Notes under the pieces: model-generated | Told to the model about the DNA's origin: nothing | The model's database searches: none | The model's input: only the letters and a program-made list of their open reading frames with translations | Source of the DNA: Filobasidium wieringae | Lineage: Eukaryota > Basidiomycota > Tremellomycetes > Filobasidiales > Filobasidiaceae | Direction of reading: 5' to 3' | Assembly (NCBI GenBank): GCA_001600055.1 | Contig: BCIV01000014.1 | Location: forward strand, 310,001 to 374,000 | Length of the DNA: 64,000 bases | Translations under genes and position numbers: made by a program | Shown here: positions 1-10,604 of the stretch, piece by piece | Numbering within the stretch: position 1 is the stretch's first letter | How the letters are laid out: each line of letters starts with the position of its first letter

Positions 1-1246
1 ATGTGGTATAATACAAGGGGTACGCACAAGGTCATGTTTGTTGATTCATATCGACGCTGATCTGCAGCGCCGCGGTTGAACAGATCTCGGCTAATGCGAG
101 TTGTAGTCTCGAGGAGATGGCGGAAGCACGTGTCCAAGGACAGAAGCTGATCTTCCAAGTAAGAACCAACGTTGATCAATCAAAGTATCTTGTTTTGTTG
201 ACGGTTGGCCCTGTCTCAGATATATCTCAACAAAGATCGGGCAGCCTCAGAACGTTTACTAGAGAAGGTCAATGACTTAGGATGCAACGGTATCATGTTC
301 ACGGTAGACGCCGCTGCTCACTCCAAACGAACTTTGGATCAACGAGTCAAAGGAGCGACTAATATCACTGCGCCTCCGTCGAATGCAGAGAAAAAGAAAG
401 AAGGGGAGAAGAAGGGACCAGTCGGAGTTGCCCAGGCTATCTCCGGATATCAGGATGACAAGCTTGTTTGGGACGATGTGGCGTTCATACGGAAAAACAG
501 CAAACTGCCTATTTTGATCAAAGGTTGGGACTCCGCTCATAAAGGAAAATACATAAGAGGCTGATAAGGGCTGTTCCACCCAGGTATTCAATGTGTAGAG
601 GACGCAGAATTGGCTGCTGAGCATGGAGTAGAAGGGATCATTCTGGTGCGCGATCAATGTTTCTCTGAACCTGCGCTAAGAAAACTAATATTGATTTCCT
701 TATGCCAAAAAGTCAAATCATGGCGCTCGGCAGCTGAATTTGTGAGTGCTGGATCTCATGAAACGCTCCAGACATACAATCAGAAGACTAATCGTTTTGG
801 TCTGATAGTGCGCCTGCATCGATCGATGTCTTATACGAGATCCGTCAACGTCGTCCGGATCTGTTCGAGAAATTAGAGATCTACGTTGACGGTGGGGTCA
901 AGAGCGGAACGGACGTGGTCAGTATTGCCTTCCGAGGTGAATTCGCGCGTGGCAGCTGATGACCCAACCATAGGTCAAGGCACTTGCCTTGGGCGCTAAA
1001 GGAGTAGGATTGGGAAGGTCTTTCTTATATGCAAACGCTTGCTATGGAGAAGAAGGCGTGAAGAAGGTGTACGAAAGTAGGTCCAATTAGCCGCATCTTC
1101 TTGAAGCACCTTGACTGACAAGGCTGTGCCCCGTAGTCCTGTATTCTGAAGTTTGTGCTGCAATGGCAATGGTAGGAGCTCACAAGGTGACTGACTTGAA
1201 ACCCGAGATGGTGGAGCGTGCATGGTGGTTGCGAGGGGGACAGTGA
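1..1246 (+). CDS. FMN-dependent L-lactate (2-hydroxy-acid) dehydrogenase, 3' part
   Basis: Carboxy-terminal half of a flavocytochrome b2 / glycolate-oxidase family enzyme, which oxidises an (S)-2-hydroxy acid such as L-lactate to the oxo acid using FMN. The 5' end lies outside the window. Exons I can join: about 68-158, 220-523, 584-645, 713-741, 809-917, 974-1076 and 1137-1246, all with GT-AG introns. They give in order the FMN-barrel segments TVDAAAHSKR, LPILIKGIQCVEDA, the catalytic-histidine loop SNHGARQLN, the phosphate-binding YVDGGVKSGTDV and LGAKGVGLGRSFLYA, ending WWLRGGQ. The linker 'EKKKEGEKKG' sits where flavocytochrome b2 has its mobile loop, which favours a Cyb2-type lactate dehydrogenase over glycolate oxidase. 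The active-site loop reads GARQLN instead of the usual GGRQLD. The heme-binding domain, if present, is upstream and unseen, so the exact substrate is inferred. Confidence 0.88.
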
Positions 1247-1503
1247 ACAGAGTGAAACGCGAGGTTGTACCGACATAGAAGCGCATCGTTCCTTGTATCA
1301 CGTAAGCGCATTCGTAGCTATCAGTGACGTCACACGTGGACGATCCCATACGAGGCTTTCTTTCTCGAAAAGCCAATCTGCACTTCCAGCAATCGCTGTC
1401 GACTTGACTTTGACTTCTCCTTCTCAGCCTACAAACCACAAACTTGTCACTGACACACCACATTACATACCTCAAACTCAAATCAACCACATCAATAAAC
1501 AAA

Positions 1504-2661
1504 ATGTCTTACGCCGTTCACGTATGTTTAACTCAGAAAAAGCTGATCTTGACAGTTCGGAGACTAATCATGGTGCATCGTCTTTTCTCATCAGGTTGCC
1601 GGTCTCTCTTCTGAAACCTCAGAGGACAAGGTCAAGGACTTCTTCCTCTTCTGCGGAGCCATCTCCAGCTTGAAGAAGGAGGGTAACACCGCCGATATCA
1701 CTTTCCAGAAGGAGAGCGCTGCCAGGACCGCCTTGATGCTCAACGGTGGAACTGTGAGTTGACTGGATACGATAAGATCGGGTCGTTGCTCGTGAGCTTA
1801 TGGTCATCCTGCGCTTCTACTTACTAGCTTGATGGAGCCCACCTCGAGGTTACCTCTGCTGCTCCCGCTGCCTCCGCTTCTACCGGTCTCCCTACCGACG
1901 CTTCCAGCTCTACTCCCATCGGTGCTTCCACCACTGACGAGCACGGTCTGTCCCAGGAGGACAAGCCTAAGGCTGGCATCATGGCCGAGTGTGAGTCTCT
2001 TGGTACACGGCAATGCCGTCCCAAGGATTGCTGTGCTGATCGAGTTGCGATAATTTTAGACCTTGCTGCGGGATACCACGTCTCTGACCTCCTGATACAG
2101 CGTGCTATCGAGGTTGACCACAAGCAGGGAATTTCTTCCAAATTCTTGGCTTACATGAGCAAGTTCGACGAGAAGGTCGGATCCACTGGTAAGTTCCACC
2201 CAAACTCGTTATCTTAGGACAGTTCAGGTACTCACCCCCTCGCCCGCGAATCCTGCAGTTGCCAGCCAGCCAGATGTCAAGGCTTCTTCCATTATCGGAG
2301 GCCACGTTTCCACTGCGACTGACAAGGTCAAGGAATTCGACCAGCAGAAGGGAATCACCAGCGTCTTCTTGGACTACTACTCCAAGGCCATGAACACCAA
2401 CACCGGTCAGAAGTGAGTTCATTGCCTCGGCTATCATTTTGCTGTAAGAAATCTGAATATCTAACTACGATCCTTCATAGGGTTTTGCAATTCTACACCT
2501 CTACCACCAAGCAGGTCAAGGATGTCCACGACGAGGCCAAGCGAATCTCCAACGAGAAGAAGGCCGTCGCTGGAACCACTGGTGCTGCTCACGACGTTGC
2601 CCCTACTCTCACCGAGAAGGTCGACCAGGCTACTGCTTCTGTCCCCACCGCTACCCAGTAA
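1504..2661 (+). CDS. vip1: RRM-domain RNA-binding protein, Vip1-like
   Basis: Small RNA-binding protein of the fungal Vip1 type. Six exons: 1504-1521, 1595-1753, 1828-1990, 2060-2188, 2259-2412 and 2481-2661, all GT-AG and in phase, giving about 267 residues. The start MSYAVHVAGLS matches the beginning of an RRM beta-1 strand, which is why this ATG was chosen; RNP-like positions follow in FFLFCGAISSL and ADITFQKESAARTAL. After an Ala/Ser/Thr-rich linker comes a helical half (AAGYHVSDLLIQRAIEVD, GISSKFLAYMSKFDEK, ITSVFLDYYSKAMN) typical of Vip1 relatives, and a tail rich in Lys and Ala. Codons are strongly biased to C-ending forms (ACC, GCC, AAG), suggesting high expression. Role in RNA metabolism is inferred from family; target RNAs cannot be told. 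The gene lies 257 bp after the dehydrogenase in the same direction. Confidence 0.85.
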
Positions 2662-4974
2662 GGGAGAGTCGTATAGAGTTTGGTATTTTTAGAAAAGGGA
2701 AAGGAAATAGGTTGTCATGGTATTCATTGATACCATCCAGTTGTTTGTTTGTTACGTTTACGTATCACACGTTACTTTGTAGTCTGAAGTCGCCTTGACC
2801 TAATTAATATCGCCGTTATACTTGCCGTCTGCGAGTTCCGCTCGCTTATTGCCTTATTGAGCTCATAATGATTGAAGCAGTCCACCCCAAGCTGCGCAAC
2901 CTGGCTGGGTTGATCCTGGCCAAAGACGAAGCTCTTTTTTGATCAGCTACGTAGCTGATCAAAAAAGATCTTGTGATTGATTTGCTAACAGATCTTGACG
3001 CCCTTCCGATGTGATGCGCACCCCCGCTCGTTTTCGATACGTCGTTCTTTTAACATGCCGTCTATTTTGTTACTTTCTCTTCGGTCGATCATATAGGAAC
3101 ATTCCGACTCAACAGGATTGGATCTGAATCAGAATGGCCTATTCATGAAGCCACACCTTCGCTGAAAGTAGCCGAGTCGGTTTCACCTCGAATGAGAGCA
3201 TTATCGCTCGCGCAGTGTCATCTCCCTCGGGGCTGAGATGCTGAGTGATCACGATAGCGAAAGGCGAGGCAGCTAGCGGTCTCTCAATGTGTGACAAAGT
3301 GAAACCGGTAGCGGCAGGACCGTTTCCAGGGCCAAACATGGGAGAAACTCAGCATCAACGCGTCCCTTCCGCCTGCTCGTTGTCAATTAGCTTCCGAAGC
3401 GAGCTGTTGAACCGCTTTTTACATCCGTGAAATCACAGAGACCGGGTGATGACGGTAACGGCTGAAGCGGCGGATGAGGCTGTGTTCCAAATTACGTTGT
3501 TGATAATTACAAGGACGAATGGGATTCTGAAATCATTCACAATTATTGCTCAGCTCATTTGCGTCGAGAACGATAGGTCAGGAGATGGAAGGTTGAAGGA
3601 CTGGCTCTGTTCGATCGACTTGATAAACTTGTGAATTTTGCTGAGACGGCGGTTGTTGGAAAAGGCAGCCGCCGTGGCGAAGGGTAGAGTGATGAAGGGC
3701 CGTGACATGTGCGGGATAGACAATGAACCAACGTTCCTTTGAGCACGCGCGGGCGGGGCAGCCGCGAGCGATCGAACGATCTGGGTTTCCAAGGCGATGA
3801 CTGACTTTTATGACATTCCGGACATTCCATAAGCATCATCGTTCCTCCCTCGCTCAGCCTTTTATGACCTCTCGACCTCGACAACGGCCAGAGGATAGTG
3901 TCGCCTGCCACTTATCACCCCATAGGCATCCAACAATTCAAGAAGGCATTCTCAATTCATCAGCTCTCGAAGTGGAGGCAATCACAAATAGACTTATAGA
4001 TCCTTTCCCAACAAATTTGATCGCCTAATATCGCAAGAGCGCAAGACCTCGATTATCTTACCATAGAAGTAGAATTCTCAAGGTGAGCTGATATTCCGTT
4101 TCAAGCTACGAGGTTTCTAGAGCGGTTCGGACTCGCTCGGGAGGCGATGACGCACAAACTGTTAGGGCCGTCCGTTGGCTGTGCGTGACGATGTGCAAGA
4201 AGGAGGGGGATGATCAAAGCGATGCGATGAAACGTCGGACGGAAGAGCCTTTCGCAACCATTCAAACGCACAATGGTAGGAAGGAACGGTTCCATCCGAT
4301 CGGGGACAGTGACTCAAATCGCTTTATGTGATGTGTTGGGGATCTCGCGGCTCAAAGGAAGGAAGAAGAAGCGAGCAAGCGATCATTCGCAGTTTCCATC
4401 AAAATCGATCAATCACACCGCAACGCCTCGCACAGCCTGGCCTTTGGCCCGTCGATACCGTTCAGATCATTTTCCTCTTTTACGGTAGCTTACGCTCGTG
4501 ATCACCTTCCCACAGTTTGTCCAATCACCCTACCAGCTACCAGCACCGCAACATCCAACTACCCTACCTTACTAATCACCAATCACTAGCTAATACGCCG
4601 TCATCAAGCGATCATACCCCTCATCTTTCCTCTGTTCAGCAACCCTAATACAGTTTATACCCCAACACAAAGCGATAAATCAGACTCGAAAGCTTCGATA
4701 CCGGCGGCCTAGCTTTCATCACATCACCTGATCACAAGTTGGAGTAGTACGACTCGTTTGCATTTGGCTCAACTTGCAATACGAACTCGACTTCGATTCG
4801 AACAAGATCCTCAAAGTCTACAGGCTACAGTGTTCAAGAAAAAGACGAGCATTACTGGACGGTGCATCTGTGTCACTGGTGAGTTGATCTCTCCTGTCAC
4901 TGTCATTCTCAATTCAGGGGAGGAAAAGCATATCGGACCGCCTAGATCACTGTCGATACCAAGAAGGAGAGAGC
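2662..4974. other. Gene-poor interval with long palindrome
   Basis: No supported coding exon. It holds the 3' flank of the Vip1-like gene, the palindrome at 2929-2972, and from about 4480 a pyrimidine/adenine-rich stretch that looks like the promoter and leader of the next gene. The open frames here are short, overlap on both strands and lack recognisable protein features. Confidence 0.5.
2929..2972. repeat. Perfect 36-bp palindrome, extended to 44 bp
   Basis: Bases 2933-2968 are a perfect inverted repeat without spacer, centred between 2950 and 2951 at CTAC/GTAG, with flanking T6 and A6 runs. Allowing one mismatch (2932/2969) the symmetry runs from 2929 to 2972. It contains two TGATCA boxes. 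It lies about 270 bp past the stop of the Vip1-like gene. Function unknown; a bidirectional 3'-end signal or a transposon-footprint hairpin are possibilities, not demonstrated. Confidence 0.9.
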
Positions 4975-5374
4975 ATGGGGTCATCGATTGACTCGCAGAT
5001 GGGCTTGGCCCAGGAGAAAGGGCGAATTCACCCCGAGGGCATCCCTTTGACTTAGCGTTCCTTGGACGAGGCGGAGAAATACAAGCCGAACTATGCTCGA
5101 TTTACTCTTACGAAAAGAACTATCAATGGTGAGACTGTAACTGATGAGGAGGTTTTTGTATGTTGAACAGGTGTCTTAATTCGCAATCGATTGAAACTCA
5201 AGATGATGCAGAACGTCTAAAGAAGGTCTCATCAAGGAAGCATATTCCACTGATACGCATAGTGAGTTCGCAATAATTCTCCAGCTTGGTAGTATCTGGA
5301 ACGATCTGACTAATCTGCTTTCAATGCCAGGACTGCTCATTCAATCGACACTAGACTGGCATATCACATCCAGA

Positions 5375-8302
5375 ATGACTTCTGTCAGCCTCAACAGATC
5401 TCGACCTTCTCTTCATCCTATTCCCGCTGCCTCTTCTTCCATCTCTTCAACCGAGTCGAGCCAGACGCAACCATCGATATCTCAATCTTCCGAAAACTCA
5501 CCTCGTTCTTCCGCAAGCTCCTTGCCCCCCGGCACTCCCGATTTCAATCCCGTTCTCGCTGGAGGACAATTACAAACTCTTCCTCTCCTCTCCTCAACTG
5601 GGATCGAGAACGGCTCATCGAACTTCCCAAGTTATTCCAAGACGAATACTAGTTTACCGGATCAGTTGCCTTCCCTGAACGAACTCCGATTCGACCCTTC
5701 AGGAGGGCCATTCCCCGTTTTCGGAAAGGGATCTCACGCAGCCGATCCTCATGGTTTGAACGCATACTTGTTACACCCTGAAGACAATATCTGGAGTTAT
5801 TTACATCCTCAGCCTAGGACTGTATCGGGTGATATCAAATCTAAGAATGTAACGCTGGAGGATGAAACGAGGAGGAAGAGTTTAGGTCGATCGCCACTCA
5901 GTGGACCACCCATGAGTGTCAAGGCTGCTGCTCCTCCAGTCCAACCGATTATTACTCAGGATTTGGAGAAGGAACATGCAGTCGTAGCTTCGGGGCCGAT
6001 AGGGAAATCCAAGTTCGGAATCAAGCTGGGGAAGAAGTTTTCTAAATCAGGAGTCAACCTTGCGAGTATGCACGAAGAGGGTTCTACGAGACCTTCCAGT
6101 TCTAGATCGGTCTCTCAACCGGTTTCGCCGTTGCTCAAAAGTATGAACGATAATAAGGCGGTGTTGACCAGTCCGGATGAAATGAAGCTGGCTGCGTTGA
6201 GCTTAGCTAGCGAGAAGATTGAAGAGAAACAGGTAGAAGACATGATTAAAGACAAAGACGCCAACGCTCGTTGGAGTTGGTTTGGCAAGGGACCCAAACA
6301 CACAAGAAAGAAATCAGGTCTCTTAACAATCAAGACTCCTGCTAAATTGAACAAAGCTCCAGAGGTGGACACCGGTCTTTCCGCAGATCCTCTGGCGGGA
6401 GTTCTACCAAGCTCTATACCTGTTGGTTCTACTCCTGCAGTCAACGACTCGCTTCATCTACCTGCAAGAACTCGCTCGCCTATGCCAGAGAGTTTAAGGG
6501 CAGTGAGAATGATCTCGATCAAGAAAATGTCGGCGCTTCGGGCTCCTAGTCCTCATCCTATCTTACCAGAAACCAGTATCCCTTCCTATATGGCGCATCA
6601 CGGGTCAGAATCGTCGTCTTCTGTTAGACTGATGAAGTTCCCTCGAAGCGTCAATTCACAACAATTGCCTGGTATGGGCCTTGGTCCGGCGGAAGCTGGA
6701 ATGAGAATCGATATTGGAGTTCGAGCTTTATTACGAAAAATCGATCATGAGAAGAATTTGGATCTGCAGGAGATCAAAACGGCGGGTGCAACCTTTACTG
6801 TCAATGGGAAACGCATGCCGAACGGGCTCGCGGATGCGGCTAGGATCAAGGCGAAGGCGGAACAGAGTTCCAGAAGAGGACCTGGAGTTCCTGCGTTCTT
6901 GTCAAGGCCCGGGTTTGAGGACAGGATGGTCGTTTACTTGGCCGACGGGAACGCTCTACCGGTTCAAAGCGATAGGGCGGTCGAGGAGATCGAGTTCTCG
7001 CTCGGATTGGAAGCTTTAGGGGAAGAAGCAGCTAGAATAGCTAGGGAGGGTCGACCGAAAGTGTCATCATCTCGGTACTCGTCCTTCGATCTTCCTCAAG
7101 ATGGCAGACAAAGCTGGGCTCCCATCAGGAAATCGTCTGAAAACGACTCGCCGGAAGATGGGAGCAGATATGGCGAGCCTGAGACCCCTCGGCCAGGCGG
7201 CGTCACGCCCACCCAGGGTGACATGAGACCTTCATTGTCTCTGCTCAAATTCCCCTCGGAAAGACCCTCTGTCTCGATTGGCAAGCCTGCCGCATCTCGA
7301 GCCAATACCAGCCCAATCGCGTCCCCCATCAAAAAGCCAGTCCCTACTAACCGCAGGTCGTCCACGATCAACTGGAGAATGGCTTCTGATTCGGAAAGCA
7401 GCGAAGATTCTGAGGAGGAGGAGGAAAGTGAAGATGAGAGACAGCCACTGAGCAGTATTGCTGCTAGTAGGCAAAGGCCGCTTACGACTTCATTTTCGGC
7501 TCCCCTGAGACCGAACCTTCTTTCTCGTCCGGCCTCACTTGTAGCACCTAAAATCATTGCTTCTGGAGACGTCAGCACCCGTCCAGCTGTCGATCCGCGT
7601 GTCGTTGAACGCCGTATGAAGAACGAGTCGGAGACGGCAGCGAGATATCGAGAGCAGGTGATGCAGAGCCGAGAACGTAGGGATCAAGCAAGAGTCGGTG
7701 TTGTGGAGAGGGAACGACAGAGTGAAGCCATGAGAGAGAAGGAAAGAGAACGACGTCGTTCCGGTCTGCCTGGCACAATCGATACTCACGCTGCCCGCTC
7801 GCTTCCTGTTGCGTCCGCTCCTGTCAGCCCAAACCACACTCGAACTACCTCAGGGGTGTCTTCCTTAAATATGCCTATCGATGGCCAAATGGCTAGATCA
7901 AAACGGCAATCTATAGCGGACCCCTCCAACAAAATGTCGCCGGCAGACTTCAACCGCGGACTCAGCCGGCGGTCCATGAGTTATGCCGACGTACGGACTT
8001 CAATGCACAACAACTTCCCGCCACCTCTACCCTTCATGCCTCACTCCATGTCCTTCTCGGCTCAGCCACAGGTCATGTATGTACCTGTGCCGGTCATGCC
8101 TTTCCCTCAACCTTACATGCCAATGATGCAAGCTCCAATGGGGTTATCGCCCTCTATGCCTACGGGATTGGATCGCCAAAGACGTAAATCATATGTCATG
8201 CCATCCACCTCCAATCCTACCCTCGCCACGCAAAGGAGAGATTCAAATCTGTCTCAGCAACATGGCCGTCAGCCTACAACCAAGCGACATCCCGTCCAGT
8301 AA
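5375..8302 (+). CDS. Large serine-rich protein of unknown function
   Basis: Single long exon coding for about 976 residues from the ATG at 5375 (MTSVSLNRSRP). The frame is open further 5': an ATG at 5324 overlaps what looks like a splice acceptor (…TGCCAG at 5330), and splicing 5144-5157 + 5212-5261 + 5331 onward would give an alternative start at 5144 in the same frame. The protein is low in complexity: Ser/Pro-rich ends, a central folded-looking block (about residues 440-560, with GMRIDIGVRALLRKIDHE, FTVNGKRMPNGLADAARIK, VVYLADGNALPVQ), an acidic run SEDSEEEEESEDERQ, an Arg/Glu coiled-coil-like stretch (MKNESETAARYREQVMQSRE), and a Met/Pro-rich segment near the C-terminus. RRKS/RRxS motifs suggest basophilic kinase sites. 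I do not recognise the family; a cytoplasmic or cell-cortex scaffold would fit the composition but is a guess. Confidence 0.8.
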   Translation: MTSVSLNRSRPSLHPIPAASSSISSTESSQTQPSISQSSENSPRSSASSLPPGTPDFNPVLAGGQLQTLPLLSSTGIENGSSNFPSYSKTNTSLPDQLPSLNELRFDPSGGPFPVFGKGSHAADPHGLNAYLLHPEDNIWSYLHPQPRTVSGDIKSKNVTLEDETRRKSLGRSPLSGPPMSVKAAAPPVQPIITQDLEKEHAVVASGPIGKSKFGIKLGKKFSKSGVNLASMHEEGSTRPSSSRSVSQPVSPLLKSMNDNKAVLTSPDEMKLAALSLASEKIEEKQVEDMIKDKDANARWSWFGKGPKHTRKKSGLLTIKTPAKLNKAPEVDTGLSADPLAGVLPSSIPVGSTPAVNDSLHLPARTRSPMPESLRAVRMISIKKMSALRAPSPHPILPETSIPSYMAHHGSESSSSVRLMKFPRSVNSQQLPGMGLGPAEAGMRIDIGVRALLRKIDHEKNLDLQEIKTAGATFTVNGKRMPNGLADAARIKAKAEQSSRRGPGVPAFLSRPGFEDRMVVYLADGNALPVQSDRAVEEIEFSLGLEALGEEAARIAREGRPKVSSSRYSSFDLPQDGRQSWAPIRKSSENDSPEDGSRYGEPETPRPGGVTPTQGDMRPSLSLLKFPSERPSVSIGKPAASRANTSPIASPIKKPVPTNRRSSTINWRMASDSESSEDSEEEEESEDERQPLSSIAASRQRPLTTSFSAPLRPNLLSRPASLVAPKIIASGDVSTRPAVDPRVVERRMKNESETAARYREQVMQSRERRDQARVGVVERERQSEAMREKERERRRSGLPGTIDTHAARSLPVASAPVSPNHTRTTSGVSSLNMPIDGQMARSKRQSIADPSNKMSPADFNRGLSRRSMSYADVRTSMHNNFPPPLPFMPHSMSFSAQPQVMYVPVPVMPFPQPYMPMMQAPMGLSPSMPTGLDRQRRKSYVMPSTSNPTLATQRRDSNLSQQHGRQPTTKRHPVQ

Positions 8303-8762
8303 TAATAACCGAAATTGCATTGCTGGATAATCACCTATCAAAATTGATTGGATGGAGCCTCTTTACAAAACTCGATCTCCTCGTTTTTCACCTCATGACT
8401 TTCCACATTTCCAGTACGTAGTGTAGCCTAGTTAACTTTGCCCATGTTGTGTTAGAGCACTATATTTTAACGACACATTCTTTATGACATCTATCTGGGT
8501 CTTGTACATGAGCCATGGGCATTGAAGACCGGTATTTTGGTAAAGTAGGTGATTTGAGATTAGATACAACACGCGCTGCGCGCGCTAAGATGATATCCAA
8601 ATCTACTGCATTACGCGATATCGCGTCATCACCCGGATCTACTACAGCTACTATACATATATCGTGTCCGTAAGAACAGGATGTAGAAGCTCTCTCTAGG
8701 ATCTCTAGTAGTGTTTCGACCAGCTAGCGATCTACTTCACTGCTTGGAGGTCTTAGCTACCG
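8303..8762. other. Intergenic spacer
   Basis: 3' flank of the serine-rich gene and promoter of the DUF202 gene. Contains GC-rich alternating tracts around 8570-8585 and a 14-bp palindrome ACGCGATATCGCGT at 8613-8626; no coding signal. Confidence 0.5.
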
Positions 8763-9615
8763 ATGCAACGGAGTAAAGACCCGCAGGTGAGCTCAGGTGG
8801 TGATCCTTACCTGACATTTTAGATTCTAAAACCGCTTGCCTTTCAGCTGTACCTCCCACCGGACACGATATTCGACTCGGAGAATCCACGTCATTTGCAG
8901 ACTCCAGAAAATCTTACCCGCGAATCATCTCCGGTTCCAAGCAGGCATGAAGCTCAAACCATCCATGAAGAGCAGCTAAAATGGTGGGAAGCAAGCCTGC
9001 TGCTGAAGAATACAGGTAGTGTCGCTCGGGATCACCTAGCTTCGGAGCGAACCTTCCTGGCTTGGGTACGGACGAGTTTATCGATGGCGATGGCAGGGAT
9101 AGGTAAGTTGACAGAGGATCTCCGATGGGCAAGGAATCAAGCTGATTGGCAGTGATCCCATCCGATCGTAGCGGTAGCCCAGCTTTTCAACCTTTCCCGA
9201 GCGAACTCGGCATCACGCACAATGCCCGGCGGAATTGATATCGACCCGGAAGGAACAAACGCTGCAGCTCAGCTGAAATTACTAGAGACCCTGGATCGAT
9301 ATTATGCCCTGCTTGACCGAGACCTTCAAGCTTCACTCGACAACAAGCGATTTGCAAAACCTCTCGGAGGTCTTCTCATCATCTCTGGACTCTGTGCCAT
9401 GTCTATCGGTCAGTCCAGGCAGAATCATACCTCCACAAATAATTTCAGGAACCGAACAAGAAGCTCTTCTAGGTGTATACCGATACTTCTTGACACAACA
9501 TCTGCTGACCCAGGAGAAGTACTTAGCTACTAGGCTCCCGGTGCTTTTCGTCTCAGCGCTTAGCGGGAGTATCGTGGTCATCGTCTTCGGCTGCTTGCTC
9601 GCCAGCTCTCAATAG
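8763..9615 (+). CDS. DUF202 family small membrane protein
   Basis: Four exons, 8763-8786, 8847-9102, 9172-9408 and 9449-9615, joined at GT-AG introns with matching phase. The motif LASERTFLAWVRTSLSMAMAGIAVAQLF is the hallmark of DUF202 (the YidH-like domain, also found in vacuolar transporter chaperone proteins), with the conserved ERTFLAW-R core followed by the first membrane helix. Two more hydrophobic helices follow: PLGGLLIISGLCAMSIG and PVLFVSALSGSIVVIVFGCLLA, giving the three-helix topology of the family. The N-terminus (about 60 residues) is hydrophilic and contains no signal peptide. The insertion between helices 1 and 2 (GGIDIDPEGTN…) is longer than in bacterial members. Biochemical role is unknown for the stand-alone fungal proteins; location in an internal membrane is inferred. 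Confidence 0.85.
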
Positions 9616-9905
9616 TCGAAATGGCCGTCGATATTGATTAGACAATATCAGTCGTAGGATCAACTCGATTGTGAAAACTTCTTTGGTGGGACAATCTCCG
9701 CAGAGAGCCCTGGGTGAGTTGACACTGAATCCCTCCCCTCTGCCCCAGCGTGACCTGATACTCTGTACTATGTAGCCTTGTCTCGGCTCAATTCCCTTTT
9801 ATCGAGTAGGATGTGTAATCAATATATGGTATATCTCATATCGCTCCCCACGTCCATATCGTCTTTTGCTCGTCACAAGATCCTTGGCTTGGTCGCTGTG
9901 ATAGC

Positions 9906-10604
9906 TCAGTCACCTCCGGCAGCAGACCTCCTTCTAGTCTTCTCTACAATAGTCGAGATGGCAAGCACGAGCCAATATACCTCGTCCTGGCTGATACATG
10001 GTTGGCGTGGATTGTATACCCCGCCTTGAGTTTTCAACGGAGCCAGATGGAGCTTCCCGTAACTCCCGCCTAGGGCATTCAACCATATACCCACGACCAT
10101 CCCATCGTTTCTGTCCACTACCTTGAAGTTGTGGAATGCCAAAGCTCCTTTAAGCCCTTTGACTCCGTCTTTCTCCGACTGAGTTCTGATGAGATTAAAG
10201 GTCCGACCGCTGTATCCGTGACTGCTAGGGATAGCCAAGGAGTACCTGTTGTGGCCAAAAAAGCTGCTATCGTTACTGAGAGTGACAGCTTCAGTATCTC
10301 CTTTGGAAAGAGGCGGCTCCAAGGTCATCGTCGCATCACGGTTGTATCTGAATCGCGAAGTACCGATGATTGGGCCATCCTTCGAGCCGCGATGCAGGAT
10401 TATATCTGGCACATTCTTCCATAAAGACACCTCGCCCAGATAGATCACAGCACCACGAACATCTTTGATTTCAATATCCTTTCTCAGAATTCCAGGTGAA
10501 TTGAAATACAGGTCGATACCTGCAGGTTGATGAAGTAATGAAGCTAGATCGGCGTCTTGATCGATAAGCTCTTGATGAGCTGGAAGAGAATTGCCGTGTT
10601 CCAT
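9906..10604 (-). CDS. Uncharacterised protein, tubby-like/DUF6593-like fold suspected
   Basis: Single-exon frame of 232 residues starting MEHGNSLPAHQ. The middle part alternates short beta-like strands: DVRGAVIYLGEVS, NVPDIILHRG, DGPIIGTSRFRYNRDATMTL, GYSGRTFNLIR, KVVDRNDGMVVGIW. This spacing resembles basidiomycete DUF6593/tubby-C-terminal-like proteins, in which a G-x-x-I/V-Y strand is followed by an I/V-x-R strand, but I cannot confirm the match without a profile search. No signal peptide or membrane helix; the C-terminus is basic (EKTRRRSAAGGD). It is convergent with the DUF202 gene (stops 290 bp apart) and tandem with TRS130. Function unknown. Confidence 0.6.
   Translation of the reverse strand: MEHGNSLPAHQELIDQDADLASLLHQPAGIDLYFNSPGILRKDIEIKDVRGAVIYLGEVSLWKNVPDIILHRGSKDGPIIGTSRFRYNRDATMTLEPPLSKGDTEAVTLSNDSSFFGHNRYSLAIPSSHGYSGRTFNLIRTQSEKDGVKGLKGALAFHNFKVVDRNDGMVVGIWLNALGGSYGKLHLAPLKTQGGVYNPRQPCISQDEVYWLVLAISTIVEKTRRRSAAGGD

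Noticed and set aside
7096..7578. 160-codon antisense frame inside the serine-rich gene
   Set aside because: Serine codons of the sense gene (TCx, AGx) give open antisense frames; the translation is Leu/Ser-rich with no domain.
8613..8626. 14-bp palindrome ACGCGATATCGCGT
   Set aside because: Short enough to occur by chance; no neighbouring copies.
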